Origin: Cristatella mucedo
Taxonomy: Eukaryota; Bryozoa; Phylactolaemata; Cristatellidae
Reading direction: 5' to 3'
DNA: 64,000 bases
NCBI GenBank assembly: GCA_009760855.2
Contig: WPIO01000135.1
Coordinates: 969,501-1,033,500, forward strand
The position numbers were made by a program, and so were the translations under genes. Positions 34,120 through 54,700 of this stretch are shown here, in pieces; positions within the stretch are counted from its first letter, which is position 1; every line of letters starts with the position of its first letter. The notes under the pieces are model-generated. The model saw only the letters and a program-made list of their open reading frames with translations. It did not search any database and had not been told where the DNA came from.

Positions 34120-37099
34120 TCAATATCTGCCCTTTCGTGCTCGATCTCGGCTTCGTGAGCGTCTATGCCGATCGCGAGGGCTTATGCTGCGACGCATTGG
34201 TGGCGATCGGGATCTCGACCTGTGAAATAAAGGAAATATATAATCTCTACCGATATTCAATTCTTCTTTTGTTGCAAGTAGATATCTAAGCAACTACAGT
34301 GTACGTACCTCTTTCTGCTGACGCCACTGGAACCATGCCTACCATATAGTTTCTTCCTCAGCTCCCGCGAGATAGGCTTCAGGTGCATAAAGTTGCAAAA
34401 CCCACCACGTGTACACTCCCTACAGCAAAATGCAATGTTGTTATAGCCTCAAGGATAATATGCAAGGAATGAATAATTTAGCAATCCCAAGAGAAATTAT
34501 CCATTGTAAAATATCACCCATTGGATAGTTTCATTTTGAAATTTCATACCCAGTGTAATGCTGCATCAGGTTTAACCTCTTCGTGCCCTCAGATCCTCTA
34601 TAGACAAAAATTAGCCCTTCCATTCCTACGATTAATTAAAAGATCGTTGGCAAAAGAAGGTTTTGCTGCAGGTGCTAGACTCGGGCTCACTTCCACAATT
34701 CTTACGTAACAAAATCTACTCTCCTGCGGCCGGCTGTGGCACATCCTTTCCACAGGTCCTGAGCTGCTGGTGAATCAGCTATGCATCTCACTTTTTGCTT
34801 GCTGTATTGAGATGGAAGTCAGTTGGCTAACGTATTCGTACCAAAAGCTGCTTAGGCTCTGTGGTATAGAAAACTCATGCACCCACCATCCTCCATTAAC
34901 ACCATCTTTGTCCTTGTGGCTTCGTGGAGATAAAATGACAGTTGCAGCATCAATGCAGTTCTAATGATACAGCAGTTTAAGAACTAAGAGAATGAAATCT
35001 CTCGACAGGAAATGCTCATAAGCTCAGAGGAAGCATTTAAACCGACCATTCACAATATGTGCAATTGCAGCATGCACAAGTCCATTAAGGATGAAGCATG
35101 AGGAGTAGGTCGATTTCAAGTCATTTGGTTACTGGGCATAGCTAAACGACAGGAGTTTGCAGAGCCGGTAGTACAGAGGAACAATCGTAAAGGCACTACT
35201 TATACATAAGCCGGGGCAACATAACAAAGGGGCCCCATTGGGGAGTAAGGTCGATGCACAGCTTCATGTTAACAAAATAATGCCAGAAAAAGTGGCGCAA
35301 AGTATAGCACAAGCCGGTCCTCATATAACCCTTGGCAAGCAGTTTACATGACAGTTCACCAACCAAAGAATTTGACTGTTTTTTTATACTAATGACATTA
35401 AACACACTGCAAAAAAGGCCAGCATTTTGCAGCCACTGCACAGGAGCAGCTCACAATAAATTTGGGCACAATGCAACTTTCAGATTGTGTTAAAGCTATT
35501 ATTTGATGCAAAAGGTTAGTTACACATTCTCTATTCAGGCGCTTCGCATATGCCTTGGGGCTCGAGCCCGCGACCTCAGTCAGACCTTGGTCGGGGCGAG
35601 CACAATAACCGCTAGACCACCAACCTAACCCCTTGCTGGCTAGCAGTGCTTTGATGAGCTCCCGTGAAACAAATGATCACAAAACACGTACCCCATTTCG
35701 TATTGCCTGCAGCAGGCCTCCCGAAAGTCAGTGACCGGTGAAAGTTCGCAGTGGACAGGCCTTCCATTGAACCATCGTTGATTCAGCTCGTTTACGGCCT
35801 TCTCGGCTGTCTCCTCACTCCGAAACTGAAAGGATAATCACGCTGAAGAAAATGCACGAGCAAAAGAAACTTCCACTAAACAGTGTGCCCGAGTTCTTTT
35901 AACGTCCTTAGTAGCTTCAACCCATTTGACTCACCTTGACATACACATTACCGACGAGATGATCGCCCAAATTGTCACAGACGTTCATTTCCTCGATCTC
36001 ACCGTACTATAAAAAAACGGGTAAGTGATGCAGATTTACGCTGCGATCCTGTATGCCGAAATTGAGTACACTAGGCACAACAAAAATTATAAATAATGCA
36101 AATCAATACCTTTTCCTCAAGCTCTGTGAAAACCTCTTCAAAGAACTCATCGTAGTGCTGCTGAACTTCTACATCCGAGATGACTACCCCTGGAAATACA
36201 GCAACAAGGCATTAAGTCAAGAGCATACCCAGAGGGAAGCAATAACTGGCGAGTGCCACTTCACACGCTGCAGTGCTACTGCTGTCTTGCTGCATGCGTC
36301 TCTTATGTGTCGGCTAGAACTGCTACTGCACTGCACAGCAAACGCACGCGACGTCGGATAGACCCCGATGATGGGGATTGTAGTTCACACAGCAACTAAC
36401 CCCAAAAATGAACAAAATTACAGCCACCCTCAACACACCTGAAGGTGTTCCGTCCTCATTGGATGGTTGGTTGTGCTGAGGGTTGCTGTATATGTTGGCA
36501 ATGAGAATGGTCTAAAACATATACACTGGTGTCAGCAACCTCCGTGAGCACTGAGATCGATTAGGGCGGTCGACATTGGTGCCGCCTTCAAAAAGCCGAG
36601 CTCACATATACCTGACTGAACGTTGGCTTATTGTGCAGTCGAGAACACTTCTCCCCATGTCGGCATGCACCAATCTTAAAATAGAAGGAGCAGTTGACCC
36701 TGGAAGCACGAAGCGCGTAAGGTTATAAGTACGCCATGATATCGCAGACTATTGGTTCCAGAAGCTTCTCTGCAGACCAGAAGCCCGATATGCGGGCAGT
36801 CAAACTCGATACCTTATTGCTAATTTCGACTAAACTATGCTCTCAGCCTTTGACGAAACAGGTGCTGAGATAAAACGTCCAATCACTTAATAGGTCGTAA
36901 ACTTCTTTTCACTTCCTATGTGAGAACAGCAGTAGCAATGGCGACCGGCTACTTTATGTCGTCATCCAGTCAACGAAACGGTTAACAAGCACAGCTAATA
37001 ACCAACTCCTAACTAAAGAACCCTAGCGAGCTCCAACCCAAAGCTAGAGACTTACTTATCCTTCTCGGTCCCAAATATAGAAGCCAAGTATTCAGCCAT
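34120..37099 (-). CDS. U2AF1: Splicing factor U2AF 35 kDa subunit
   Basis: Eight exons, in transcript order: 37099-37056, 36699-36612, 36511-36439, 36189-36110, 36006-35935, 35825-35692, 34419-34309, 34219-34120 (TGA). Phases are consistent and give 233 residues (human about 240). Zinc finger 1 is C18-x8-C27-x5-C33-x3-H37, with Ser34 (mutated in human leukaemia) conserved. The U2AF homology motif spans about 45-150, with the U2AF65-contacting Arg-Trp-Phe at 136-138. Zinc finger 2 is C158-x7-C166-x5-C172-x3-H176. A short RS tail ([25 protein letters not shown]) ends the protein; the glycine run of human U2AF1 is absent. Function: recognises the 3' splice-site AG with U2AF65 in the nucleus. Only one copy of the third exon is seen, unlike the duplicated alternative exon of vertebrates. 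It is divergent from PSENEN. Confidence 0.97.
34826..34945 (+). mobile_element. Rep-X module, degraded
   Basis: CGTATTCGTACCAAAAGCTG, CTTAGGCTCTGTGGTATAGA, CTTGTGGCTTCGTGGAGAT, in Rep-X order. Lies in the U2AF1 sixth intron. Confidence 0.6.
35525..35632 (-). mobile_element. SINE-2 in a U2AF1 intron
   Basis: CTCTATTCAGGCGCTTCGCA, GGGGCTCGAGCCCGCGACCT, CAGACCTTGGTCGGGGCGAG, AACCGCTAGACCACCAACC. The tail past the hairpin is missing. Confidence 0.8.
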
Positions 37100-37438
37100 G
37101 ACTTAACTGCTCAGAACACTACTATTCGCTGCAATGCACAAGCGCGCAGCGACGCGCATGCGTAGCGCAGTAGCTGTTAAATACAATTTTAGGCATCATG
37201 AACTTATACAATATTTTAATTCCGGGGTTAAACCACAAAAGTGCTCCTCTTTATCTGTATCTTGCAATCAGAGGTCTTACGTCATTCAGCAGACCTTACC
37301 AAATATCCGGTTTCTGTTCTGATTCGAGCCCTCCTATCTATTGAGGCGCGCCCGTATGCTTGTCGCCGACGCTTAGTTGGTACGGGCGTACGAGTTTAGT
37401 GCAGAGGCTGTTACTCCCAGCTAGTATTCGTCTTCGCT
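37100..37438. promoter_or_regulatory. Shared head-to-head promoter region of U2AF1 and PSENEN
   Basis: These 339 bases separate the two start codons. The U2AF1 side is GC-rich and carries an NRF1-like core GCGCATGCG at 37154-37162. A fuller NRF1-type palindrome, TGCGCATGCGCT, lies at 37749-37760, within PSENEN intron 1. No TATA box is obvious near either start. Bidirectional activity is inferred from the layout; the transcription start sites are not visible. Confidence 0.6.
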
Positions 37439-46919
<9,481 letters not shown>

Positions 46920-48461
46920 ATTCATGTGCACCAGGTGCTCATTCTATTGTCATACAGAGCTTAAGCAAACCATCGAATGCTTTCTAGTAATGGGACTACC
47001 GACTAGCTTGCCAATGTCGTCCTTCAAATCTGTTTTGTTTTCTTAGTTTGATCTTGAACCGACATTATGCAAATGTTCATGCCTGCTTTTCTGGAGTGCA
47101 GGTAGACGACCTGCTCGATATTGTAATAAAAACCAACCTTTGCGTTACTGCTGCAAACGAACTTGAGCCAAAGCATCGGGTGCACCATAGTCCACCCAAT
47201 GACATTCGAGGCCCAAGGGCAGTGTGTGGAAATGCACTTCCGGTTAATTGCATAGCGTTGTCCAGTTTTGCTAGTGGTTGTCTGGCATGCTTTAAAAAGC
47301 AAGTAAAAATGTTTGTTCGGTGAGTTCTCCGTACAGGTTATAAGGATCCGTCACGTGCTTCAACTGCACATTTTAGTTGAACAACGAAATAATAACCTTG
47401 ACTTACCTACAGAAGACAATAATAAGGCAATATATATATATATTTATCTTGATATGGCTGACAGCACAGAGCAGAGTGAATCACTCGAATATATATGCAG
47501 TTCTCTTGGGGCGCTATCATAGAGACATTATCATCACTGTTGAGGAACTAATCTATTTTATGGCTCTCAAGTCAAAGGCTCGAATCCTATACGAGATGGG
47601 ACTCTTCATTAGCCATTTGGCCCTGTTCTAATCGGCTGCAGGCGAGATGGCAGCTCGAGGTACTCGACGATGTCGCGTGGTGGTGCTTTGCAACCTTGAG
47701 CTTGGAGCACCCAAAAATTTTCTTAGACATCTTTTGGCGTTCTTCTTGGTTTGATTCAACAAGGGAACTGGAGAAATCTATTTAATCTCTTGCGTCTTCT
47801 CTTTTTTGCTAGACGTAAAGGAAGAGCTGTGTTAAGCAAATAAGAGCTGTTTCAGTTTTACAATATTTAGCACTTGCTCTTTTGCAGATTTGCATGTTAA
47901 TAAATTAATAATATATTACTTAATTACTGTTGATAGATAAGTTAGCCATGCACAGGGCGCCCAGTGTCTGCTATCCGTAAGTATGCCTAAATCAACTTGC
48001 AAGAATAAAAGATGCACTTTTTAAAAGCATACTAACGGCAGTGGCATAGATTTGGCCCCAAAGCTAACCCAGTTTAAAAAGCACATGCAACGATTTAGCT
48101 TGCACCAATAAACATTAGATTGGCTACTCACTCGAAGATCCCTAGTTCCGTTTATGTGCTACTGCGAAGGGTGCACATCTTTAAATAACCGTTCGTAGAG
48201 ACGGGCTACAATTATTGCCAGCATTGTTTCAACCGTAGTTATTCTTTCTCACAAGTTTCCGACAAAAAGATGCATGGAATTCGCTGAGGTGAGTTCATGG
48301 TTACCCTAAAGAGGGGACCAGACCTTGAACTTGCTATGGTGCTGCTAGTCGTAGGAAGGTTATGGGGACAACGAGCAGCAAGTGGCATATCAAAATATGC
48401 AGCTGGTCTGCCAGTCAGATGTATATAGCTTTCATTTGTGCTAAACGCCCGAAGGGACATT
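46920..48461. other. PSENEN 3' UTR and intergenic DNA
   Basis: After the candidate polyadenylation signal there is a short TA tract (about 47432-47445) and a scrap resembling a SINE-2 3' end near 47485-47520. Nothing else recognised. Confidence 0.5.
47125..47130 (+). promoter_or_regulatory. Candidate PSENEN polyadenylation signal
   Basis: A canonical AATAAA lies about 205 bases after the PSENEN stop codon, a normal 3' UTR distance. It was chosen only because it is the first such hexamer seen downstream. Confidence 0.4.
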
Positions 48462-48785
48462 TGTAAAGCACCTTCAGAGAAACTAATCTCTTTCTTTGCA
48501 TTGCCTCCTTGAATTTAAACATTGAGTTGCTGCACGAAATTGAGCGACATGACTCCAGGGGAATGCTGCCAACCTAGGAATGGACTCCTCGATCTTGTCT
48601 ATCTTGTTGACAAAGAAGCTAGAGACGCGATCAGCTAGACCATCACAAGGGTCACAATGCAAGAAGCTAACCTGTGAGCGGTAAAGGAGACGGTTGATCG
48701 TAGACATCAGCATTTTTGGATTGAATCTTGTGATTCAACAATATTTTTGAAGAAGGTAGACGACCTTTGCTAGGATCGATTAATG
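48462..48785 (-). mobile_element. LINE-A copy with internal deletion
   Basis: On the minus strand, the linker region upstream of the RT (MLMSTINRLLYRSQVS, DPCDGLADRVSSFFV, IDKIEESIP) is fused directly to the LINE-A 3' tail (48462-48500). The whole RT core is missing. The same linker is seen intact at 54890-55030. Confidence 0.75.
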
Positions 48786-48803
48786 TGATCTGCCGCAGTC
48801 CTC

Positions 48804-48850
48804 ATATATATATATATATATATATATACATACATATATATATATATATG

Positions 48851-48924
<74 letters not shown>
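48804..48924 (+). repeat. (TA)n microsatellites
   Basis: Two long TA tracts separated by TATATGTATATG-type interruptions. Confidence 0.95.
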
Positions 48925-48927
<3 letters not shown>

Positions 48928-49050
48928 AAGCCTACACAGATTCGGCAGTTAGTCTTGGCATGAAGGGGCTAAATGATAGCGGGCCTTGCGGAACAGAGTG
49001 AGAAATTTGCTTTGTAGCCGCCGATCAACTGAGAGCTATAGCAATATATT
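48925..49050 (-). mobile_element. LINE-C-like fragment
   Basis: The order TTGGCATGAAGGGGCTAAAT, GCGGGCCTTGCGGAACAGAG, GCCGCCGATCAACTG follows the LINE-C region at 32480-32560 at lower identity. Confidence 0.4.
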
Positions 49051-49449
49051 TAACTAAACTGAGCCGTGGCTGAATTTCTTGGATTTTTTGACCAGCCTAG
49101 CTGCATAGTGATCAGCAAATGACTGCATGTCTGAAGGGCTTTTTTCGTTAGCCATGCTAATGCTGAGTTACAGCCGTCTTGTCCGGAGAAAACCGCAGCC
49201 CGCCCCACGGAGCTAATACGATGTGCAGCTAGCACTACTGGTCTGTTAAGATGCGCACAGCCAGTCCTAAAGTATAGACAGCCTTTGGGAGCTAGAAAAA
49301 TCTGTATGCTGCCCCGGGGGTGTTAAAAAGGTTTGTTGCCCGGACAGGGGAGCTAGTAAAAGATATCCAGCCAGTGCGGGACACACAGGCCCCTAATCAT
49401 GGACAGTGGTCGCACACGGCGGCTAGTTGTGGAGGCTGCTTGTGAATAA

Positions 49450-49760
49450 AAATTCTTAATGTTATGCCGTCTGTCAAGAAAGACGCTTAAATAAACTGGC
49501 ATCACTTGATGAAAGTCGCACTAAGCACACCTTCAATGAGAGAGCAGAAGTCACGTTTTCTAATCGCTATGTTCCCTCTTACAAGTAATTCACTTTTGCC
49601 ATCGTTTAGTATCAGGCTGCTCACCAGCATCCAAGACCTGTCCCCAGCAGTATTTGCGGGCAAGTCCAGTTTTCTTGGGTCATCATAAACATGCCAAGCC
49701 ATTATTATCATTGTTACCATTCTTAAAAAAGAATGTCTTCAAGGCTGCAGTTTTTGAAGA
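49450..49760 (-). mobile_element. Possible LINE RT fragment of another family
   Basis: The minus strand reads SWMLVSSLILNDGKSELLV, resembling the WMxxNxLKLNxDKTExLV block that follows YADD in CR1-type RTs. No other landmarks are clear. Confidence 0.4.
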
Positions 49761-50394
49761 ACGTTAGTTGCATTCCGGATGGAAGTGACGAATCATCGAG
49801 CTCCTATAATTTCGCTCGCTCGCCAGTAATGTATGTCCTGTCCGGCATCTGAAGGCGATGTTCATAAGACTAAAAAAGTTGCATTGTCGCACGAGCTTTG
49901 ACGGACTACTAAAATTAAATATTATAGCATTTGGAATAGGAGTGTTAATTTTTTCTAAGGGTTGCCTCAAAATAAGACCAGGCTTACGATTTTCAGGTCT
50001 TTTACAAAAGATTCTTTAATTGAGCCGTCGGTATGCGGCTCGGTGGCTGCGCAGGTACTCGACGGGAAAGCTTTTATTTTCTAACGAGATGAGTGGCGAG
50101 GGAAGGGGGAAGCAAGTTCCCGCGCAGTCATTCTTGATGGAGGCTAAGTGCTAAGTTCTTCCGTTCTCCCCTTCCTTACGGCAGTGCCGCCGTTGGTGGG
50201 CCGCCAGCTCCCTACCGGCGTGCCTATTTTCCCCAGCCGGGAGTGTTTTTGTTAAGACAACAGCTCCAGACCGTACGTTCAGAGGATGCGTCTAGTGTGT
50301 CTAAATCATCAACCTGTTAATTTTGAATTTGAGTCCGTCCGTCCGAGAGTGCGAAAACACAAGTCGCTGACGGCATACCTGGGCTGTTCCCTTT

Positions 50395-50397
<3 letters not shown>

Positions 50398-50456
<59 letters not shown>

Positions 50457-50474
50457 CACATATATATATATAGT
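50398..50474 (+). repeat. (TA)n microsatellite
   Basis: TA tract interrupted by TATACACACA near 50450. Confidence 0.95.
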
Positions 50475-50712
50475 GTGCTATTGCTATGGTATAGCTACAT
50501 TAACAATATTTCAAAATAGCCGAGAGGATAATTAACTAATTTGTATTTTATCTAGAATTTGCACTTATAGTTGAAATTGAGCATCAAATATTGTGTATCG
50601 GATTATGAAAAAAAAGACGAGTAGGTTTTCGATAAGCACGTTCTGTAGCTATGTCTATAAACGACGTGGAAGTTATCTCTCAGAGAAACAGCTAAAATGA
50701 AAAGCCTGACCG

Positions 50713-50812
50713 TAATAATAATAATAATGCACTTGATAAAGCGCCCTCAGAGAACTCAATCTCTTTCTAGGCGCTTTACATTTGCCACAAAAGGAAGCGC
50801 GATTGAATGGTG
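50713..50812 (-). mobile_element. LINE-A 3' tail
   Basis: (AAT)n, TTGATAAAGCGCCCTCAGAG, TCTTTCTAGGCGCTTTACAT, GATTGAATGGTGA. A well-preserved tail-only copy. Confidence 0.8.
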
Positions 50813-51718
50813 AAGGTACCACTGTTTCCTTACTGCGTCCAGTGGTTTCGCTTTGGCTGAGGTGGCTCTATTTTTCGAGCTGCGAAAGTTGTTGCAGCAT
50901 ATCGGCGGGCTGTTCAGCAGTTAAATTTCTCAGGGGCACGACAACGGACGGGAAGCATTTCACTCTTCAAAAAATTGTTTTGCATCCAGCCCATCTGCAT
51001 GCGGCTTTCAATCAATCTGCTCAAATTACTGATTAAGTATAGATTTAATGCATTTTAAGGTGTAAAGTTCTCAAGTATTGCAGGGGTCGGTGTATGAGTT
51101 GTTATCATAAGTAAGGCATTTCAGTAGACATGAGCTGGCCGTGAATTCAGTAAATATGCTTAACGGTTAGCCACTCCCCCTAATATGGATCGCTCTCGCA
51201 TGTGGAGGCGTACGGTGGGTGCCCTCCTTCCTATTCCGACGTCGTCCTTACACCGCACTGTTTGAGGTAACATGGCATCACATAAATTCAGTTTCTTTTG
51301 ATTATGTGTACCATACTGCAAGATCTTAGTGGATGCGATTTCACAGTTTTGTGTGTGGAATCAACAGTATAGCATTCGCTTTTTGGTGTCAGATACGCCC
51401 TGGCCTACGGTCGAGGCGGGCGGATCTCGGTTTGTGTGTCGGTCCTGCCTCAGCTGCTACTGTGTAGGCCATGCCAGTGACCTTAGTCTCAGCGCAATAC
51501 AAGCGGGTTTGCTTTTGAAGAGCAGCGGTGGCTACGATTTGCCATGTTTGCTGGACAATGTGGCCGCTGGCAAACCGCGGCAAGCCATGTGCGAGTGCAG
51601 GCTGCTTAGATGACTCCTTTTCGTGTTTGGTTGAAGAGACGAAGGAGACGTAGCGAAATCGTGGGGCGTAAACCAGAGAACCTTGGATTTAATATAAGTC
51701 TTTTTTCAATCTGCGTTA
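50813..51718. other. Upstream region of ZDHHC23
   Basis: Should contain the ZDHHC23 promoter and 5' UTR. A 94-codon frame (51329-51613) has no recognisable features. No TATA box or CpG cluster stands out. Confidence 0.45.
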
Positions 51719-54700
51719 ATGAGTAGGGCGACATTCGGCGACGACAGTCAGCTGTGCTGCTGCGAGTATAAGAACCAGGATGGCGAGATAGCTCACATCT
51801 TGTCTTGCTGCTGCGACTGCAGCGCACTCGATGACGCGGCGGATAGGTGAGTAGCTGTCTCACTTATTTCTGTTTTTTTGCATGTGATTTACTGCCGCAT
51901 AACTATGTCGATGGCGCAGGATTCCACCTTCGTCGTTCATGTGTGCCTCTCATTCTACCTTACCGGCAAGTCCATTGACATCGACACTAGACGTAGCGTT
52001 ATTGTGGGCAGAAGCCAGCGAGTAAAGTCCCAAGAACTCTCCCCGGAGTTGCCTTGGCTTACGCCTACTGTGCTGCTAAATGTTGCAGTCGATTCAACTT
52101 ACGCACAATCGGTATTTTCTATCCACAGTTTTATGCCTCCGTTCGTGGTAGATGCATTCCATGCGATAGAGGTGTGCATCGGCCTGCAGCAGGTCTCTTT
52201 GTGCCACTGGTTCTGTTGGCTTCTTAGGCTGCAATAATGTATGCAAGCTGACGGTCACATTGCACCATTCTGTTGCATGTTCCAGGCATAGCTCCCAACA
52301 GCCCTGGTGGCATCATTTGGGAGCTTTAATTAGCAGCCTGTGCCTTGTTGATCCGTCATAGCTTGTCGAGGTTTTTTTCTATCTTATAGGTAATTGCTAG
52401 CAGGCATTGTTGAGTGTGCTATAGAAAACTCTCCTGTATGAGAAGTCTTTGTGGCTTCGTGGAGTTACCGAGGAGATACACATTAAATTCACTATATTCA
52501 ATGAAGCTGCTACTGGCACTGGACATAACGGGTATCCTTCGCTGTGGGTTACTTGCCCCTTATGTTCACGATTCACTGTATGGAGGACCTCCTGGCTCAT
52601 TCTATGCATTCATGAAAATAACCTGTGACTTTTTGAATGCACATGTATGAAATCGCGTAGCAGCGTTTGTGATCTTAGAAGCACAGGGCACTGTTTGTGC
52701 CGAGGTAGCCCAGTCCAGCAACTCCAACCCATGCCTTAGGTAATTAAAAGAGCACAAGTCGCTTTGTGGTGGCCATTTCCCAACATCGCCTGGTTGTCAG
52801 TTTGTGCTTGTGGCTAGCAAAGGACTACAATTCATGCAATCGACTCGTGGAGTAAGGTTTCAGTAGTCGTTCTGAACCGTGAGCTGGTGACTGGTGCTAG
52901 CCCAGAGTCAGCCTTTTATTGAAAATCCTGAAGAAGCCCATCTGTATTACCTCAGAGACGCAATCTGCCGAATCACCATCACCTTACTCCTGCTCCACAG
53001 TGCTGTCAGAAGATCATGGATGGATAGATAAAAACCGATAAAATGAATGGCCGAAACCTCTGACTTGTAGTAGAGTGGGATTACCCAGAAAACTGGCTGG
53101 GTGAATCTTTTCTAAGTGATGTTGATTCACAAGGTTATGTTTAGAGTCATTCCTCCTGTCAGAGCAGTACAGCACATGAGCTATGGCTGCTGCTGCTACT
53201 GCTCACCCCACCGTCGTTTGGCTGGCGACCCGTCAAGGTCAGCAGCTCGGCCCTCCTTGAGTCAAGACAGAGAGAAATGTCTGACTGCTTGATGGCGCCT
53301 CGGTGTGTCAAGCTGCTAACCCAGCTTAAGTAGTTGTTGATCGGCTTTTGTCGTTCGCTGGCTGGCATGGCAGCATAGCCAAGTGATATGAGAGTGAGCC
53401 ATACATGTGGCTGCCTGCTGTTGCTGTATGCAGCAAGGACCTTGAAAGAGGTTCGTGGATGTCTTTTGTATGCTTACATTTCCCAAAGAAACATGTCTGC
53501 GTAGATGTGATCATGAAATGATCATATGGATATGTATGTGTGTCAGCTTGAGTGTGAGCAAGTGTCTTCTTTAATTCTCTCAAATTCAATCTTCAATCAA
53601 TATGTATGTGTGCTTGTGCGTGTGTATGTGTGGATTACTGTCAGCTCACGTTCGTGGGTGTGTATTTATGTTTTACACATTCTTCTGCATAGATGTTCTT
53701 CTTGAGTGCTTTTCATCAGGCCTAGATATCACAGCCATTGCACTATAAAGGTTTTGGTTCCATCTCTGTTGGAGATTTCTGAGTGTTTATGTCAATAGTC
53801 AGCATCATCCAGTGAGCCTTAAAAGTATGTGGTATCCCAGGGATCTGTTTTAAGTCCATTTCTTTTTGCAATTTGTACTTTTTTCCCAGGCTATGTAATT
53901 CGAAGCTCAATCTGGGCTTTCATTTTTGTGCTGATGACACACAGGACTACTTGTGCTTTGATCCTTCCCTGCCTTCCAGCATGTCAAACTCTCAGCTCTT
54001 TTGCATTATGTATGTATGACATTCGCACTTGGATAGCTGTAAACTTTTGAATAACAATAACACCAACTCAACAGCTGTAACAAAACCCAGCGACACTCAG
54101 AAACTAGAGACCCTAATTCTCAAAATGGGCTTGATCAGCATATCTCCTGCATCCTGTGCATATAATTGATCGCCCACTAGGTACTAAATCCTCTTTTATC
54201 TCAGATTTTTCCGATCTCATTTCGATTCTGCGTGCAAGAAATTGATCCTTCCTCGTTATGGGTGATTTCAAGATTCACTTTGATAACTTATCTGACGCCT
54301 TCAGCACTGAATTTCATTTCATGCAATGACTGACTCATTGTCTCTTGTGGCTTATGTGCATGGCCCTACTCACATCAAGGGTTACACACTTGACCACATT
54401 TTCTCATACAACTGCACTTTGTCATCACCAATTATTATCAAATCCTGCTTATCTGACCACATGCAGATCTCATTCAGTCTACAATGTGTCCCCTACTCCT
54501 CTAAAATCACCTGTGAATCGCGAAACCTCAAGACTCTTGACATCGATGCTGTCCGTGCGAGAGTATCTGCCTCACCTCTGCTGCTCAGTCCCCCCTCCGA
54601 TCTGTCATCATTGGTAGATCGCTAGAAAATGACACTAGCTGACACACTCGATAGAGTTTGAACCTCTGACTAAGCGCACTGTGCGCCCTCGCCCAGACGG

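Noticed and set aside
51878-52237. A 119-codon frame just after ZDHHC23 exon 1
   Set aside because: It lies inside the intron, has no known domain and no splice support.
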